A DNA stretch of 64,000 bases from Aureimonas sp. SA4125 (GCF_019973775.1 NZ_AP025032.1:744001-808000), one strand, 5' to 3'; shown: positions 18,705 to 27,487, counted from the first letter of the stretch. The notes: generated from the letters alone by a model not told the origin. Translations and numbers: made by a program.

Positions 18705-19594
18705 GCACCGTCGAAGTGTCCGCCTCGCTGGAAACGGCACCGATCGAAGAGGCGGCGCCCCGCCAGCGCGGCCGTGCCCTGGGCAAGTTCCTCGCCAACC
18801 GCGGCGCCATCGTCGGCGGGCTGGTCGTGGCGATGTTCGTCTTCCTCGCCGTTTTCGCCCACTGGATCGCGCCCATCGACCCGTTGGCGACGAGCTTTTC
18901 GGCGATCCGCAAGGCGCCCTCGGCGGCGCACTGGTTCGGCACCGACGAACTCGGCCGCGACGTCTTCAGCCGCATGCTGTTTGGCGCGCAGGCCTCGCTT
19001 CTGGCCGGCGTCGTCTCGGTGGTGATCGCGGTCCTCGTCGGCGTGCCCTTCGGCGTTCTGGCCGGCTACTTCGGCGGCTGGACCGACATGGCCGTGTCGC
19101 GCGTCGCCGATGCGCTCCTGTCCATCCCCTTCCTGATCCTCGCCATCGCGCTCGCGGCCTTTCTCGGGCCGAGCCTTTCCAATGCGATGATCGCCATCGG
19201 CCTCTCCTATACCCCGATCTTCGTGCGCCTCGCCCGCGGCCAGACGCTCAGCGTCAAGGCCGAGGACTATGTCGAGGGAGCGCACGCCATCGGCCTGCCG
19301 GCGCGCTGGATCATGGTGCGCTACGTCCTGCCCAACATCCTGCCGCCGCTCATCGTCCAGGCCTCGCTCGCCATCGCCACCGCCATCATCGCGGAAGCCA
19401 GCCTCTCCTTCCTCGGCCTCGGCCAGCAGCCCCCCGACCCGTCCTGGGGCTCGATGCTGAACACGGCGAAGAATTTCATGAGCCAGGCGCCCTGGATGTC
19501 GATCTTTCCCGGCGCGGCGATCTTCCTTCTCGTCCTCGGCTTCAACCTTCTCGGCGACGGCCTGCGCGACGCGCTCGACCCGCGCGACACCTGA
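18701..19594 (+). CDS. Dipeptide ABC transporter permease, DppC type
   Basis: A 297-residue permease. The first ~30 residues are cytosolic, then a transmembrane segment 'IVGGLVVAMFVFLAVFAHW', the conserved 'HWFGTDELGRDVFSRMLFGAQASL' and the EAA loop 'YVEGAHAIGLPARWIMVRYVLPNILPPLI'. It starts in an ATGA overlap with the DppB-type gene and forms the heterodimeric channel with it. A 63-base gap leads to the gamma-glutamyltransferase homologue, which is probably in the same transcript. Confidence 0.92.
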   Translation: MSTVEVSASLETAPIEEAAPRQRGRALGKFLANRGAIVGGLVVAMFVFLAVFAHWIAPIDPLATSFSAIRKAPSAAHWFGTDELGRDVFSRMLFGAQASLLAGVVSVVIAVLVGVPFGVLAGYFGGWTDMAVSRVADALLSIPFLILAIALAAFLGPSLSNAMIAIGLSYTPIFVRLARGQTLSVKAEDYVEGAHAIGLPARWIMVRYVLPNILPPLIVQASLAIATAIIAEASLSFLGLGQQPPDPSWGSMLNTAKNFMSQAPWMSIFPGAAIFLLVLGFNLLGDGLRDALDPRDT

Positions 19595-19657
19595 AATGCC
19601 GCGGCGGCCGCCCTGCCAGGGCGTCGCTCGGCGTGCGTTTTCCTGAAAGGCATTTCC

Positions 19658-21451
19658 ATGTTCACCACCAGACCCGAACTCCTCGGCACCTTCGGCGCCG
19701 TCGCCTCCACCCACTGGATCGCCTCGGCCGTCGGCATGGGCATTCTCGAGCGTGGCGGCAACGCCTTCGACGCCGGCATCGCCACCGCCTTCGTGCTGCA
19801 GATCGTCGAGCCGCATCTCGTCGGCCCGGCCGGCGACGTGCCGGTGATCTTCCATTCGGTGAAGACGGGGAAGACCGAGGTCCTCTGCGGCCAGGCGCCG
19901 GCGCCCGCCGGCGCGACGATCGAGCACTACAAGGCCGAGGGCCTGACGCTGGTGCCGGGCAACGGCATGCTGGCGACCGTCATCCCCGGCGCCTTCGACG
20001 CGTGGATGCTCTTGCTGCGCGACCACGGCACGATGACCGTGCGCGACGTCCTGGAACCCGCGATCTACTACGCCGAATCCGGCCACCCGATGCTGCCGCG
20101 CGTCGCCGACACGATTTCCGGCCTCAAGGGCTTCTTCGAAAAGGAATGGCCGACGACGGCGGCGACCTTCCTGCCGGGCGGCGAGGCACCGAAGGCGCAC
20201 GCGCTGTTCAGGAACCCGGCGCTCGCCGCCACGTGGAAGCGGATCATCTCGGAGGCCGAGTCCGTCGGCGCCGACCGCGAGGCCCAGGTCGAGGCGGCCC
20301 GACACGCCTTCTACAACGGGTTCGTGGCCGAGGCGATCGACGGTTTCGTGCGCCGCACCGAGGTGATGGACGAGAGCGGCAGCCGTCACAAAGGCGTTCT
20401 GACGGCCGACGACATGGCCGGATGGCAGGCGCATTACGAGGCACCGACCACCTATGACTACGGCGGCCAGACCGTCAACAAGATCGGACCCTGGGGGCAG
20501 GGACCGGTCTTCCTGCAGACACTGGCGCTGCTCAAAGGCTTCGACCTCGGCGCGACGAAGCCGGCGGGCGCCGAGTTCATCCACCTCGTCACCGAGGCGA
20601 TGAAGCTCGCCTTCGCCGACCGCGAGGCCTATTACGGCGATCCCGACTTCGTTGGTGTCCCGGTCGAGACGCTCCTGTCCGACGCCTACAATGACGAGCG
20701 CCGCAAGCTCATCACCGACGCCGCCTCCTACGAGCTGCGCCCCGGCACCGTGCCCGGCTTCGAGGACCAGGTGTCGCGCATGATGGCGGCGCTGGAGCGC
20801 CTGTCCGACAAGACGGGCACCAAGCAGGTGAACGAGCCGACGACGGCGGCCATGCGCTCGGCCCGGCGCGGCGACACCGTCCACATCGACGTCGCCGACC
20901 GCTGGGGCAATGTCATGGCGGCCATGCCGTCCGGCGGCTGGCTGCAGTCCTCGCCAACCATCCCCGAACTCGGCTTCATGCTGAACTCGCGGGCCCAGAT
21001 GTTCTGGCTGGAGCCGGACCTGCCGGCCTCGTTGGCGCCTGGAAAACGCCCGCGCACCACGCTGACACCGACGCTGACGACGCGCGACGGCAAGCCGTTC
21101 ATGGCCTTCGGCTCGCCCGGCGGCGACCAGCAGGAGCAGTGGCAGCTGCTCCTCTTCCTGCGCAGCGTCCATCACGGCCTCAACCTGCAGGAATCGATCG
21201 ACCTGCCGATGTCGCACACCTCGCACTTCCCGAGCTCCTTCCATCCCCGCTCGCGCGCTCCCGGCCGCCTTCACATCGAGGAGAGCTTTGGCCCCGAGGT
21301 GCTGGCCGAACTGAAGCGCCGCGGCCACGATCTCGAGGAAGCGCCGGCCTGGACGATCGGCCGGCTCGTCGCCGTCGCGCGCGAATCCGACGGGCTTCTG
21401 CGGGCTGCAGCAACGCCGCGGCTGATGCAGGCCTACGCCATCGCGCGCTGA
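19658..21451 (+). CDS. Gamma-glutamyltransferase family protein (Ntn hydrolase)
   Basis: A 597-residue precursor of the gamma-glutamyltranspeptidase family. The expected self-cleavage nucleophile is Thr407 in 'RRGDTVHIDVADRWGN', leaving a 191-residue small subunit, the usual size. 'MPSGGWLQSSPTIPELGFMLNSRAQMF' and 'FGSPGGDQQEQWQLL' correspond to the substrate-binding and oxyanion segments. There is no signal peptide: the chain opens MFTTRPELLGTFGAVASTHW, so unlike classical GGT it should act in the cytoplasm, on material brought in by the adjacent importer. Cytosolic members include cephalosporin-acylase-like and uncharacterised hydrolases, so the exact substrate is not known. The IS inserted 31 bases after the stop. 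Confidence 0.87.
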   Translation: MFTTRPELLGTFGAVASTHWIASAVGMGILERGGNAFDAGIATAFVLQIVEPHLVGPAGDVPVIFHSVKTGKTEVLCGQAPAPAGATIEHYKAEGLTLVPGNGMLATVIPGAFDAWMLLLRDHGTMTVRDVLEPAIYYAESGHPMLPRVADTISGLKGFFEKEWPTTAATFLPGGEAPKAHALFRNPALAATWKRIISEAESVGADREAQVEAARHAFYNGFVAEAIDGFVRRTEVMDESGSRHKGVLTADDMAGWQAHYEAPTTYDYGGQTVNKIGPWGQGPVFLQTLALLKGFDLGATKPAGAEFIHLVTEAMKLAFADREAYYGDPDFVGVPVETLLSDAYNDERRKLITDAASYELRPGTVPGFEDQVSRMMAALERLSDKTGTKQVNEPTTAAMRSARRGDTVHIDVADRWGNVMAAMPSGGWLQSSPTIPELGFMLNSRAQMFWLEPDLPASLAPGKRPRTTLTPTLTTRDGKPFMAFGSPGGDQQEQWQLLLFLRSVHHGLNLQESIDLPMSHTSHFPSSFHPRSRAPGRLHIEESFGPEVLAELKRRGHDLEEAPAWTIGRLVAVARESDGLLRAAATPRLMQAYAIAR

Positions 21452-21482
21452 GGGTGGGGCACGCCGCTTGCGAGTAAAGCGG

Positions 21483-22857
21483 GGTCGTGTCCGTCAACGT
21501 GGTGGAAATTGAGTGTAGCTGAAGCGGCTCCGTTTCAGGCGACTTCGGTGGAAATCTGTTCGGGTTTTGCAGTGTTGCCCATGGCCATGAGGTCGGCCAT
21601 GGGTTCGGTCTGCATGTAGCGGTTCTGGATCTGCCATTCGTCGTTGGCCTCGAGAAGGACGGCGCCGATGAGCCGGATGATGGATCCCTCGTTCGGGAAG
21701 ATTCCGACGACGTCGGCACGCCGCTTCACCTCCTTGTTCAGGCGCTCCAGGGAATTCGTCGAATGGATCCGGGTCCGGTGCTGACTGGGAAAATCCATGT
21801 GCGCCAGCACGTCGGTCTCGCTGTTGTCGATGAAGGCCCCGAGCTTTGGACACTTTCCCCGAAGCTGGTCGGCGACGTGGCGCAGCGCCTGGCTGGCGCT
21901 AGCACGATCGGGCTGGGCGAAGGCTTGGCGCAGCGCGGCCGCCGCCATGCTCTGCTGCGCCTTCGGGACATACGACAGGGCGTTGCGCATCCAATGCACC
22001 CGGCAGCGCTGCCAGGAGGCGCTGAACACCCGGCGAATGGCGGCTTTCAGCCCTTCGTGAGCATCCGAGATCACGAGCTTCACGCCGGACAGGCCGCGGC
22101 GCACGAGGCTCTTGAGGAAGCTCGACCAAAACGTCTCCGCTTCCGAGGGGCCGATGTGAAGGCCGACGATCTCGCGCTTGCCGTCCGTGTTCACGGCCAC
22201 GGCGATTATGGCGGCGACCGAAACGATGCGTCCACCCTCGCGCTGCTTCAGGTAGGTCGCATCCAGCCAGAGGTAGGGCCAGTCGCCAGTGAGAGGACGG
22301 TCGAGGAAGCCGCCGACGCGTTCGTCGATGTCTTTGCACAGCTTCGATACGGTGCTCTTGCCGATCCCCGACAGCCCCATGGCCTGTACCAGATCGTCGA
22401 CCCGCCGGGTGGAAACGCCGCTGATCCAAGCTTCCTGAATGACGGCAACCAAGGCCTTCTCCGAGAGCTTTCTCGGCTCCAGGAACGGCGGGAAGTAGCT
22501 GCCCTGCCGAAGCTTGGGTATCCGAAGCTGCAACGAGCCGAGCCGCGTGTCGAGCGAGCGGTCGCGGTAGCCATTGCGATAAGTCGCCCGTTCCTGCGTC
22601 CGTTCGTGGCGCCCGGCGCCGATCATGCCTTCAACGTCGACCTCCATAAGGAGCTGCATCACGCTCTCGGCTATCGTTCTCAGGAAATCGCCGTCCCCGG
22701 CTTTCGCAAAAAGCTCGGCAAGCGGTAGTCTGTCCTCGGTCATCGGGTTCTCCGGTCAGGTTGAAGTCTCGCAACTCCACCTTAGCCGCCCTATCCGGTG
22801 ACCGCCTCAGCCACACCTTTCAATGTCGGAATTTCCACCACGAGCGCGGACACTACC
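21483..22857 (-). mobile_element. IS256-family insertion sequence, copy 1
   Basis: 1375 bp, with imperfect terminal inverted repeats of ~28 bp (left GGTCGTGTCCG..., right end complement GGTAGTGTCCG...; both continue into CGTGGTGGAAATT; 23 of 28 match). The flanks carry an 8-bp target duplication TAAAGCGG at 21475-21482 and 22858-22865. It holds one transposase gene. No difference from copies 2 and 3 was noticed, which indicates recent movement. It landed between the GGT-type gene and the FAD oxidoreductase gene without breaking either. Confidence 0.95.
21535..22743 (-). CDS. IS256-family transposase (copy 1)
   Basis: A 402-residue DDE transposase of the Mutator/IS256 superfamily. The acidic triad can be placed in '[11 protein letters not shown]', '[11 protein letters not shown]' and '[23 protein letters not shown]'; the C/H motif 'RCRVHWMRN' and N-terminal zinc/helix region '[26 protein letters not shown]' are also typical. 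The frame is intact and identical to the other two copies, so the element should be able to move. It fills nearly all of the IS and starts 114 bases inside the right end. Confidence 0.95.
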   Translation of the reverse strand: MTEDRLPLAELFAKAGDGDFLRTIAESVMQLLMEVDVEGMIGAGRHERTQERATYRNGYRDRSLDTRLGSLQLRIPKLRQGSYFPPFLEPRKLSEKALVAVIQEAWISGVSTRRVDDLVQAMGLSGIGKSTVSKLCKDIDERVGGFLDRPLTGDWPYLWLDATYLKQREGGRIVSVAAIIAVAVNTDGKREIVGLHIGPSEAETFWSSFLKSLVRRGLSGVKLVISDAHEGLKAAIRRVFSASWQRCRVHWMRNALSYVPKAQQSMAAAALRQAFAQPDRASASQALRHVADQLRGKCPKLGAFIDNSETDVLAHMDFPSQHRTRIHSTNSLERLNKEVKRRADVVGIFPNEGSIIRLIGAVLLEANDEWQIQNRYMQTEPMADLMAMGNTAKPEQISTEVA

Positions 22858-22885
22858 TAAAGCGGACTGGCTTGAGCTTGGGATC

Positions 22886-23038
22886 ACCCCCCTCTGCCCT
22901 GCCGGGCATCTCCCCCTCAAGGGGGGAGATCGGCCGAGCGCAAATGACCTTGTCACGATGCTTCAAGACGAGCCTGAGCATGAACCAGACTGATCTCCCC
23001 CTTGAGGGGGAGATGGCCGGCAGGCCAGAGGGGGGCGC
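22886..23038. repeat. Inverted pair of palindromic intergenic repeats
   Basis: The same ~45-bp unit as at 3271-3460, again as an opposed pair (about 22886-22933 and 22992-23038), each with a TCCCCCTCAAGGGGGGA-type core and a GCC(G)GG(C/G)A / CCAGAGGGGG arm. It lies between the right target duplication of IS copy 1 and the stop of the oxidoreductase gene, where it can act as a transcript end. Confidence 0.8.
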
Positions 23039-23067
23039 CTTGCGCCAGCGTTGACGGTCGCGTGCCC

Positions 23068-24348
23068 TCAGATCTTCGACGAAAGGTGCGCCACCTGCGC
23101 GCCGACCTCGTAATAGGCCTCGCGGACGCCGCGAAACCGCTGCGGCACCGGCGCTGTCACCGGCAGCGGCAATTCGCTTTCCGGCAGTTTTCCCAGAATA
23201 TGCGCCGCCAGCGTCCGGCCGAACACCGTGCCCGGCGCGATGCCGCGGCCGTTATAGCCGGAGAAGGAGATCACCCGCTCGTCCAGCCGGTGGAATTTCG
23301 GCAGCGAATCCGCCGTCATGCCGATCTGGCCGTACCATTGCGCCGCGAAGCCGATGTCGCCGAGTTGCGGGAACAGCCTCTGCAGGCTCAGGCGCGCCCA
23401 GCGCCGGTGGATCGCCGCGCCGCTGCCGCGCAAGGCGCCGACGCTGCCGAAGACGAGCCGGTTTTCGCGGTCGAAGCGGAAGGAGGTGAGGACGTCCTTG
23501 GTGTCCCAGCAGCCCTGGCGCTCCGGCAGGATCGATCGCGCGAGATTGTCCGACAGCGGCGAGGTCGCGATCTGGAAATAGGGAAGGCGGACGATCTCCT
23601 CCCTAATTTCCGGCCAGGGGGTGCTCGTATAGGCATTCGTCGCGACGACCACCCAGTCCGCCGTCACCGAGCCCACGCCCGTGTCGACCCGCCAGTGCCC
23701 GCCCGCGCGGGCATAGGCGGTGACGGGGCTCGCCGTGTGGATCACCGCCCCGGCGGCGATCGCCGCGCGGGCGAGGCCCCGGACATAGGCGAGCGGCTGG
23801 ATGGTCCCGGCGCGACGGTCGAGCAGCGCGGCGCTGTAGGCATTGGTGCCGACGCGGCGCGCGGTCTCGGCGGCATCGAGGAGCTCGACGTCGGCGCCGC
23901 GCGCCTGCCACTGCCGCGCCCGCTCGGCGAGGTCCGCTGCGCCCTTGGCGCCGACACCGCAGTGCAGCGTTCCCGCTCGCACCGGCTCGCAGTCGATGCC
24001 ATGGCGTTCGACGATGTCGAAGACGACGCTGGGGCCGCGACCGAGAAGCTCGAGCAGCCGCTGCCCGTGCACCGCGCCGAGAACGCCGGGGAGGGCATCC
24101 GGCATGACCCACATGCCGGCATTGACGAGGCCAACATTGCGGCCCGATCCACCGAAGCCGATTTCCGCCGCCTCCAGCACGACCACCCGGGCGCCGGCCT
24201 CGGCCAGATGCAGCGCCGCCGACAGTCCGGTGTAGCCGGCACCGACGATGACGACGTCGGCCGTCACCTTGCCCTGCAGCGGTCGCGTCGGCGGGGCTGC
24301 CGCGGCGGTCTTCTCCCACAGGCCATGGGATCTGGGATCGTTGAGCAT
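23068..24348 (-). CDS. FAD-dependent oxidoreductase (D-amino-acid oxidase / PuuB-like)
   Basis: A 426-residue flavoprotein of the DAO family. The dinucleotide-binding fold is 'ADVVIVGAGYTGLSAALHLAEAGARVVVLEA' at about residues 30-60, and the C-terminal flavin segment is 'ISFSGYNGRGIAPGTVFGRTLAAHI'. The 'WxKT...' opening and the internal 'GIDCEPVRAGTLHCG' resemble gamma-glutamylputrescine oxidase-like members, which oxidise secondary or primary amines with release of H2O2. ATG 24348 was chosen over an upstream GTG because it gives the family N-terminus. It has no obvious operon partner; the hmp gene upstream on the same strand is nearly 300 bases away. Confidence 0.83.
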   Translation of the reverse strand: MLNDPRSHGLWEKTAAAAPPTRPLQGKVTADVVIVGAGYTGLSAALHLAEAGARVVVLEAAEIGFGGSGRNVGLVNAGMWVMPDALPGVLGAVHGQRLLELLGRGPSVVFDIVERHGIDCEPVRAGTLHCGVGAKGAADLAERARQWQARGADVELLDAAETARRVGTNAYSAALLDRRAGTIQPLAYVRGLARAAIAAGAVIHTASPVTAYARAGGHWRVDTGVGSVTADWVVVATNAYTSTPWPEIREEIVRLPYFQIATSPLSDNLARSILPERQGCWDTKDVLTSFRFDRENRLVFGSVGALRGSGAAIHRRWARLSLQRLFPQLGDIGFAAQWYGQIGMTADSLPKFHRLDERVISFSGYNGRGIAPGTVFGRTLAAHILGKLPESELPLPVTAPVPQRFRGVREAYYEVGAQVAHLSSKI

Positions 24349-24458
24349 GCGAAAATTCCGACGTGACGGCGATGGGCTGACCGCGACGACGCGCGGATGA
24401 TGACAACCCACCAAGACCTATCGGCCGCGCGCCTGCAACATCTCGCCTCGCGCCTCGG

Positions 24459-24644
24459 TCACATAAACAGCGACGGTGGGCACGGCCCAGCTTCCTGCCG
24501 GCCCGGTTTTCCGTGCTGTCGGCCATGACGCGCCGGCCAAACGGATAGACGGCCGCGTTGAGGATGAAGAAGAGCGAATCGGCGGACCAGAGGCTTCCAG
24601 AGCAGGCCGAAAAGCCCAGGGTGAACGACGGCAACACCCGCCAT
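24459..24644 (-). CDS. Small hypothetical ORF coupled to hmp (doubtful)
   Basis: A 61-codon frame whose ATG overlaps the hmp stop as TGATG, which would allow translational coupling. The product opens MAGVAVVHPGLFGLLW, then turns strongly basic and Pro/Gly/Arg-rich, as non-coding frames in GC-rich DNA often do. No family is recognised. The rest of the gap 24349-24643 shows nothing else. It could equally be a chance frame or a decayed gene. Confidence 0.2.
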   Translation of the reverse strand: MAGVAVVHPGLFGLLWKPLVRRFALLHPQRGRLSVWPARHGRQHGKPGRQEAGPCPPSLFM

Positions 24645-25876
24645 CAGGCTACCAGCGGAAGGGTTGGGTCTTCGCTGAATTCGTCGGCGGGGCCGAAGAA
24701 CTCGTAGTGAACCCGATCGTCGTTCACCCCCGCGCGTCGAAGACCCCTGACGAAGGCGGCAAGGAAAGGCTTCGGGCCGCAGAGATAGTAGTCGGCTTGT
24801 TTGATTGGCGTATTCTCCCGGAGCCAATCGATCGTGACGACGCCCTCGGCATCATGGGTCCGGCCGAGGACGTCCTCGCTCCGCGGCGACATGTAGAAGG
24901 TCGTGGCCTTCAGGTTCGGTCGGCCCCGCACGAGATTGCGGACGTGGTCGCCCATGGCGTGGGTGCCTCCGTCCTGGGTGCCGTGAACATAGTGGAGCGA
25001 CACGTTCGTCCCGCGCAGCGCAACTGCTTCGAGCATGCTGACCATCGGCGTCAGGCCGACGCCGCCGGACAGGAGAACGATGGGGCCCTCGGCTTCATCC
25101 TTGAGGAAGAAGTCACCAGATGGCGGCGCAATCTTGAGGACGGTGCCAATGTCGGCCCGGTCATGCAGCCAGTTGGATGCATCTCCCATAGGTTCGCGCT
25201 TGACCGAGATCCGGTAGGTCTGGCCGTTCGGTGCCGAGGAGATGCTGTAGTTCCGCTTCAGCGCAGCGCCCTCAGCCTGTTCGAGCTGGAAGGTCAGGTA
25301 CTGGCCGGGGCGGTGCCGGATGACAGGCCCGGCGTCGACGGGACGCAGGAGAAAGGAGGTGACGATATCGCTCTCCCGTATCTTCCTTTCGATGCGGAAG
25401 TCCCTCCAGCCGAGCCACCCGCCCTCGGCGGCGGCGAGGTCGCCGTAGATGATCTTCTCGCGCCCGATCAGGATATTGGCCAGGAACCAGTAGGCCTCGC
25501 CCCAGGCTTCCAGCACCTCGTCGGTGGCGGCATCGCCAAGGACGTCTGCGATCGCCCCCAGTAGGGCGTTCGCGACGGCGGGGTAATGCTCCGGGCGAAT
25601 CTGGAGGCCGACATGCTTCTGCGCGATACGCTCGACCGCTGCGCCGAGGGCGCCAAGATTGTCGATGTTCCGCGCGTAGGCGAGGATCGCATCCGTCAGG
25701 GCCTTCGGCTGCGAGCCCGTTTCCCCGTGATGCGATGGGTTGAAGAGGGCGCGGATCTCCGGGTCTTCGAACATGCGGCCATACATGGTTCTCACGATTT
25801 CGAGGCCATGCGCCTCAAGCGCTGGAACCGTGGCCTTGACGATCGTAATCGTCCGCTCGCTGAGGGGCGAGGTCAT
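24644..25876 (-). CDS. hmp: Flavohaemoglobin, nitric oxide dioxygenase
   Basis: A 410-residue three-domain protein that converts NO and O2 to nitrate using NAD(P)H. The globin domain (1-~140) opens 'LSERTITIVKATVPALEAHG' and carries the proximal haem histidine in 'QKHVGLQIRPEHYPAV'. The FAD domain has 'PGQYLTFQL' and 'RNYSISSAPNG', and the NAD domain 'LLSGGVGLTPMVSML' and 'YYLCGPKPFL'. Length and motif order are those of Hmp. It lies 34 bases after the truncated-haemoglobin gene on the same strand, so both should start from the promoter region holding the NsrR box at 26406-26432. Confidence 0.96.
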   Translation of the reverse strand: MTSPLSERTITIVKATVPALEAHGLEIVRTMYGRMFEDPEIRALFNPSHHGETGSQPKALTDAILAYARNIDNLGALGAAVERIAQKHVGLQIRPEHYPAVANALLGAIADVLGDAATDEVLEAWGEAYWFLANILIGREKIIYGDLAAAEGGWLGWRDFRIERKIRESDIVTSFLLRPVDAGPVIRHRPGQYLTFQLEQAEGAALKRNYSISSAPNGQTYRISVKREPMGDASNWLHDRADIGTVLKIAPPSGDFFLKDEAEGPIVLLSGGVGLTPMVSMLEAVALRGTNVSLHYVHGTQDGGTHAMGDHVRNLVRGRPNLKATTFYMSPRSEDVLGRTHDAEGVVTIDWLRENTPIKQADYYLCGPKPFLAAFVRGLRRAGVNDDRVHYEFFGPADEFSEDPTLPLVA

Positions 25877-25910
25877 GGGATGCTCTCCTGGTGTGCACTG
25901 TCGGATGGGA

Positions 25911-26354
25911 TCAGGTGGAGGGGAGGGAGACGGCTCTCTGCCCCGCGGGTGTCTCGGGGCGAAACAGCAATCCCGCCTGGAGGCTGTCCGCGATGCGCCT
26001 CGCCTTTGCCGCGAGGAGGTCGGCTGTCGCCGGTTCGAATAGCCGTCGGGCGGTGGCGCTCCAGAGAGCCAGCCATCGCTCGAAATGTTCCGCGCTCAGT
26101 CGTTCGCGGAAGGGCAGGTGGGCGCCGAAGGGATTGCCCTTGTATCGCCCGCTGCCGAGCATGATCGAGGACCAGAAGTCGGCGACGCGATCGGAATGGG
26201 CGTCCCAGTCATCAACCCGAATCTTGAAGATTGGGCCAAGGAGAGGATCTGCGCGGACATCTTCGTAGAAGGCGCCCACCAACCGGCGCAGGTCCGTTTC
26301 CGAGAGAGGCTCGGGCGCTGCGCGCGCACTGGGAGGCGGGGATTTCGTGGTCAT
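25911..26354 (-). CDS. Group III truncated haemoglobin
   Basis: A 147-residue truncated globin. 'LVGAFYEDVRADPLLGPIF', 'VADFWSSIMLGSGRYKGNP' and the proximal histidine in 'LSAEHFERWLALWSATARRLF' match the group III (Ctb-like) pattern with its shortened helices and 2-on-2 fold. Members bind O2 or NO and are commonly linked to nitrosative-stress defence. It is the first gene of the two-gene operon with hmp and diverges from nsrR. The C-terminal ~20 residues after 'LLFRPETPAG' are extra. Confidence 0.9.
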   Translation of the reverse strand: MTTKSPPPSARAAPEPLSETDLRRLVGAFYEDVRADPLLGPIFKIRVDDWDAHSDRVADFWSSIMLGSGRYKGNPFGAHLPFRERLSAEHFERWLALWSATARRLFEPATADLLAAKARRIADSLQAGLLFRPETPAGQRAVSLPST

Positions 26355-26405
26355 CGCTTACATGCAATATCTATGTGTCTTGCCGTGAGACGTATCACGT
26401 TGCAG

Positions 26406-26432
26406 AAAACATGCAACAAAAATGCATGTTTT
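26406..26432. promoter_or_regulatory. NsrR-type operator between haemoglobin genes and nsrR
   Basis: A perfect 10-bp inverted repeat, AAAACATGCA (26406-26415) and TGCATGTTTT (26423-26432), with a 7-base spacer. It agrees with the known NsrR consensus, which has ATGCAT-like half sites spaced 11-1-11. It lies 52 bases from the globin start and 26 from the nsrR start, so it can control both directions and release them when NO reacts with the NsrR cluster. Confidence 0.85.
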
Positions 26433-26457
26433 AACATCCCGAGGATCCCGACCCCAA

Positions 26458-26958
26458 GTGCGCCTGACCCTTTACTCCGACTACTCGATCCGCGTGCTGG
26501 TGTTCCTGACGGCACGGCCGGACCGGCTGTCTTCGATCGCCGAGATCTCCCGGACCTACGGCATCTCGCAGAACCACCTGATGAAGGTGGTGCAACAGCT
26601 CGGGAAAGCCGGGCTGGTGACGACGGTCCGCGGGCGCTTGGGCGGCATCCGGCTGGGTCGCCCGCCGAGCGAGATCACCGTCGGCGAGGTCGTGCGGCTG
26701 ACCGAAGACGGCTTCGAAATCGTCGACTGCAGTTCCTGCATCATCGCGAAAGCCTGCGGCATCCGCGGCATTCTCGCCGAGGCTGCGCGTGCTTTCCTGG
26801 CTGTCCTCGACAGACACACGTTCGCTGACCTGCCCAAGGGCGAGCTGGACATCCTCGATGTTCTGGCAGCTTTTCCGGACATGCGGCAGAAGACGGCGGC
26901 GGCTGTGGGCGGTCCGGACTGCCAGGCGACACCGCAGGCTGACTCCCCCGCGTCGTGA
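26458..26958 (+). CDS. nsrR: NO-sensing Rrf2-family repressor NsrR
   Basis: A 166-residue Rrf2-family regulator. The winged helix includes 'VRLTLYSDYSIRVLVFLTARPD' and 'ISRTYGISQNHLMKVVQQLGKAGLVTTVRGRLGGIRLG', which is distinctively NsrR-like, and the iron-sulphur ligands are Cys91, Cys94 and Cys100 in 'IVDCSSCIIAKACGIRG'. The GTG at 26458 gives the normal N-terminus; the ATG at 26422 would start inside the operator and adds 12 odd residues. GAGGA lies 12 bases upstream. Cluster nitrosylation would relieve repression of the divergent trHb-hmp operon and of nsrR itself. Confidence 0.94.
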   Translation: MRLTLYSDYSIRVLVFLTARPDRLSSIAEISRTYGISQNHLMKVVQQLGKAGLVTTVRGRLGGIRLGRPPSEITVGEVVRLTEDGFEIVDCSSCIIAKACGIRGILAEAARAFLAVLDRHTFADLPKGELDILDVLAAFPDMRQKTAAAVGGPDCQATPQADSPAS

Positions 26959-27174
26959 GGGGCAGAGATTGTCCCCTGAATTCGAAGCAGTGTTGAGAGT
27001 GGATCGCCTGGTGCGGAGGGCAATCCGAGAACGGATCCCATGCCGTTTGGAAAGTCGGCACGCCTCATCGATGATCCGTTCGAGATGCGGCCACATGCCC
27101 CCCGCGGAAGCCTCGGCAGATTTTTCGATGCTGCTTCTGGGAAAGCGATAAGCCCTTGAAGATCAATGGCTGGC

Positions 27175-27251
27175 TGGTCGGAGTGGCAGGATTCGAACCT
27201 GCGACCCCCTCGTCCCGAACGAGGTGCGCTACCAGGCTGCGCTACACTCCG
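27175..27251 (-). tRNA. tRNA-Pro (anticodon CGG)
   Basis: Reading the minus strand gives a full cloverleaf: acceptor CGGAGTG / CACTCCG, D-arm AGCGCAGCCTGGTAGCGC, anticodon stem CCTCG / CGAGG around loop TTCGGGA (anticodon CGG), T-arm GCAGG-TTCGAAT-CCTGC, discriminator A and an encoded CCA. It decodes CCG. Confidence 0.97.
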
Positions 27252-27265
27252 TGACCTGCGGGGTG

Positions 27266-27294
27266 TCTATAGCGGCCCTGCTGGCGGCTCGCAA
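27266..27294 (-). promoter_or_regulatory. Promoter of tRNA-Pro
   Basis: On the minus strand, TTGCGA (27294-27289), a 17-base spacer and TATAGA (27271-27266) lie 14 bases before the tRNA-Pro 5' end. The same layout and the same -10 appear before tRNA-Gln. Confidence 0.65.
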
Positions 27295-27487
27295 GATGGA
27301 TTCGCCGATTCTTGCCGCGTCTCGCTCCCGTACCTCTGTCGACCGCTGCCGACGCCCGGCAGCGGCAGACACGGTGCAGCGGTGGCAGACTGGGGCTGGC
27401 CGTCACCGGCGATCGAACCGGCTGGCGGACGTCGGCGAGCCCTGTCATCGCACTCCTTCCACCCACCCTTCGAAGGATCGCCCGATC

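Noticed and set aside
18668..21328. Minus-strand open frame of 886 codons
   Set aside because: It is antisense to the DppC-type and GGT-type genes, has no family motif and has the His/Arg/Gly-rich composition of shadow frames in GC-rich DNA.
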